This document shows, piece after piece, positions 5,389 to 5,420 of a stretch of DNA of 5,420 nt. The stretch is from positions 1 through 5,420 of the forward strand of contig JACQTN010000187.1 in assembly GCA_016210785.1 (NCBI GenBank), read 5' to 3'. Below the pieces are notes generated by a model, which made no database searches, was not told where the DNA came from, and worked only from the letters and a program-made list of their open reading frames with translations. Positions within the stretch are counted from its first letter, which is position 1, and each line of letters opens with the position of its first letter. Source of the DNA: Armatimonadota bacterium. GTDB taxonomy: Bacteria; Sysuimicrobiota; Sysuimicrobiia; Sysuimicrobiales; JACQTN01. The position numbers and the translations under genes are program-made.

Positions 5389-5420
5389 CTCCCAATCTTC
5401 CTAATGGACATTTTAGATAC

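Noticed and set aside
1..5420. CRISPR arrays, tRNA or rRNA genes, transposase genes
   Set aside because: No regularly spaced repeats, no cloverleaf-like or rRNA segments, and no transposase or recombinase motifs seen on either strand.

Overview
This is a GC-rich bacterial window, probably from an uncultured soil or subsurface lineage. GC-rich third codon positions, GGAGG-type ribosome binding sites and GTG starts fit a bacterium. No gene here fixes the phylum, and I do not name one.

Layout. Positions 1-2147 (minus) hold most of a class II lanthipeptide synthetase (LanM). It runs off the left edge inside its LanC cyclase domain. At its 5' end it lacks about the first 235 residues expected of the family, yet every dehydratase catalytic residue I can map is present. 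Positions 2219-2623 (minus) hold a small reading frame with a recognisable DUF4160-like core, overlapping or abutting the broken lanM start. Positions 2674-3388 (minus) hold an overlapping ribbon-helix-helix antitoxin / PIN-domain toxin pair of the VapBC type. A candidate promoter and a structured leader of about 100 nt precede it. Positions 3525-3746 (minus) hold only the DNA-binding N-terminus of an IclR-family regulator. Positions 3747-4007 are an intergenic region with a good promoter facing right.

Positions 4008-4954 (plus) form a clean two-gene operon: a tiny predicted secreted protein of unknown function, then a periplasmic or secreted SIMPL (DUF541, YggE-like) protein. Positions 4948-5388 (minus, converging on the operon) hold a short reading frame with one complete and one partial TolB-type (PD40) propeller repeat, probably a gene remnant.

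Interpretation. The only intact transcription units are the toxin-antitoxin pair and the plus-strand secreted-protein operon. The other minus-strand genes are partial or cut: lanM without its N-terminus, a DUF4160-like remnant, an IclR stump and a PD40 stump. This looks like a decaying or rearranged accessory segment beside a conserved operon. The main item is the truncated LanM: either a recently disrupted lanthipeptide locus or an unusually short LanM. No precursor peptide, transporter or protease is visible here.
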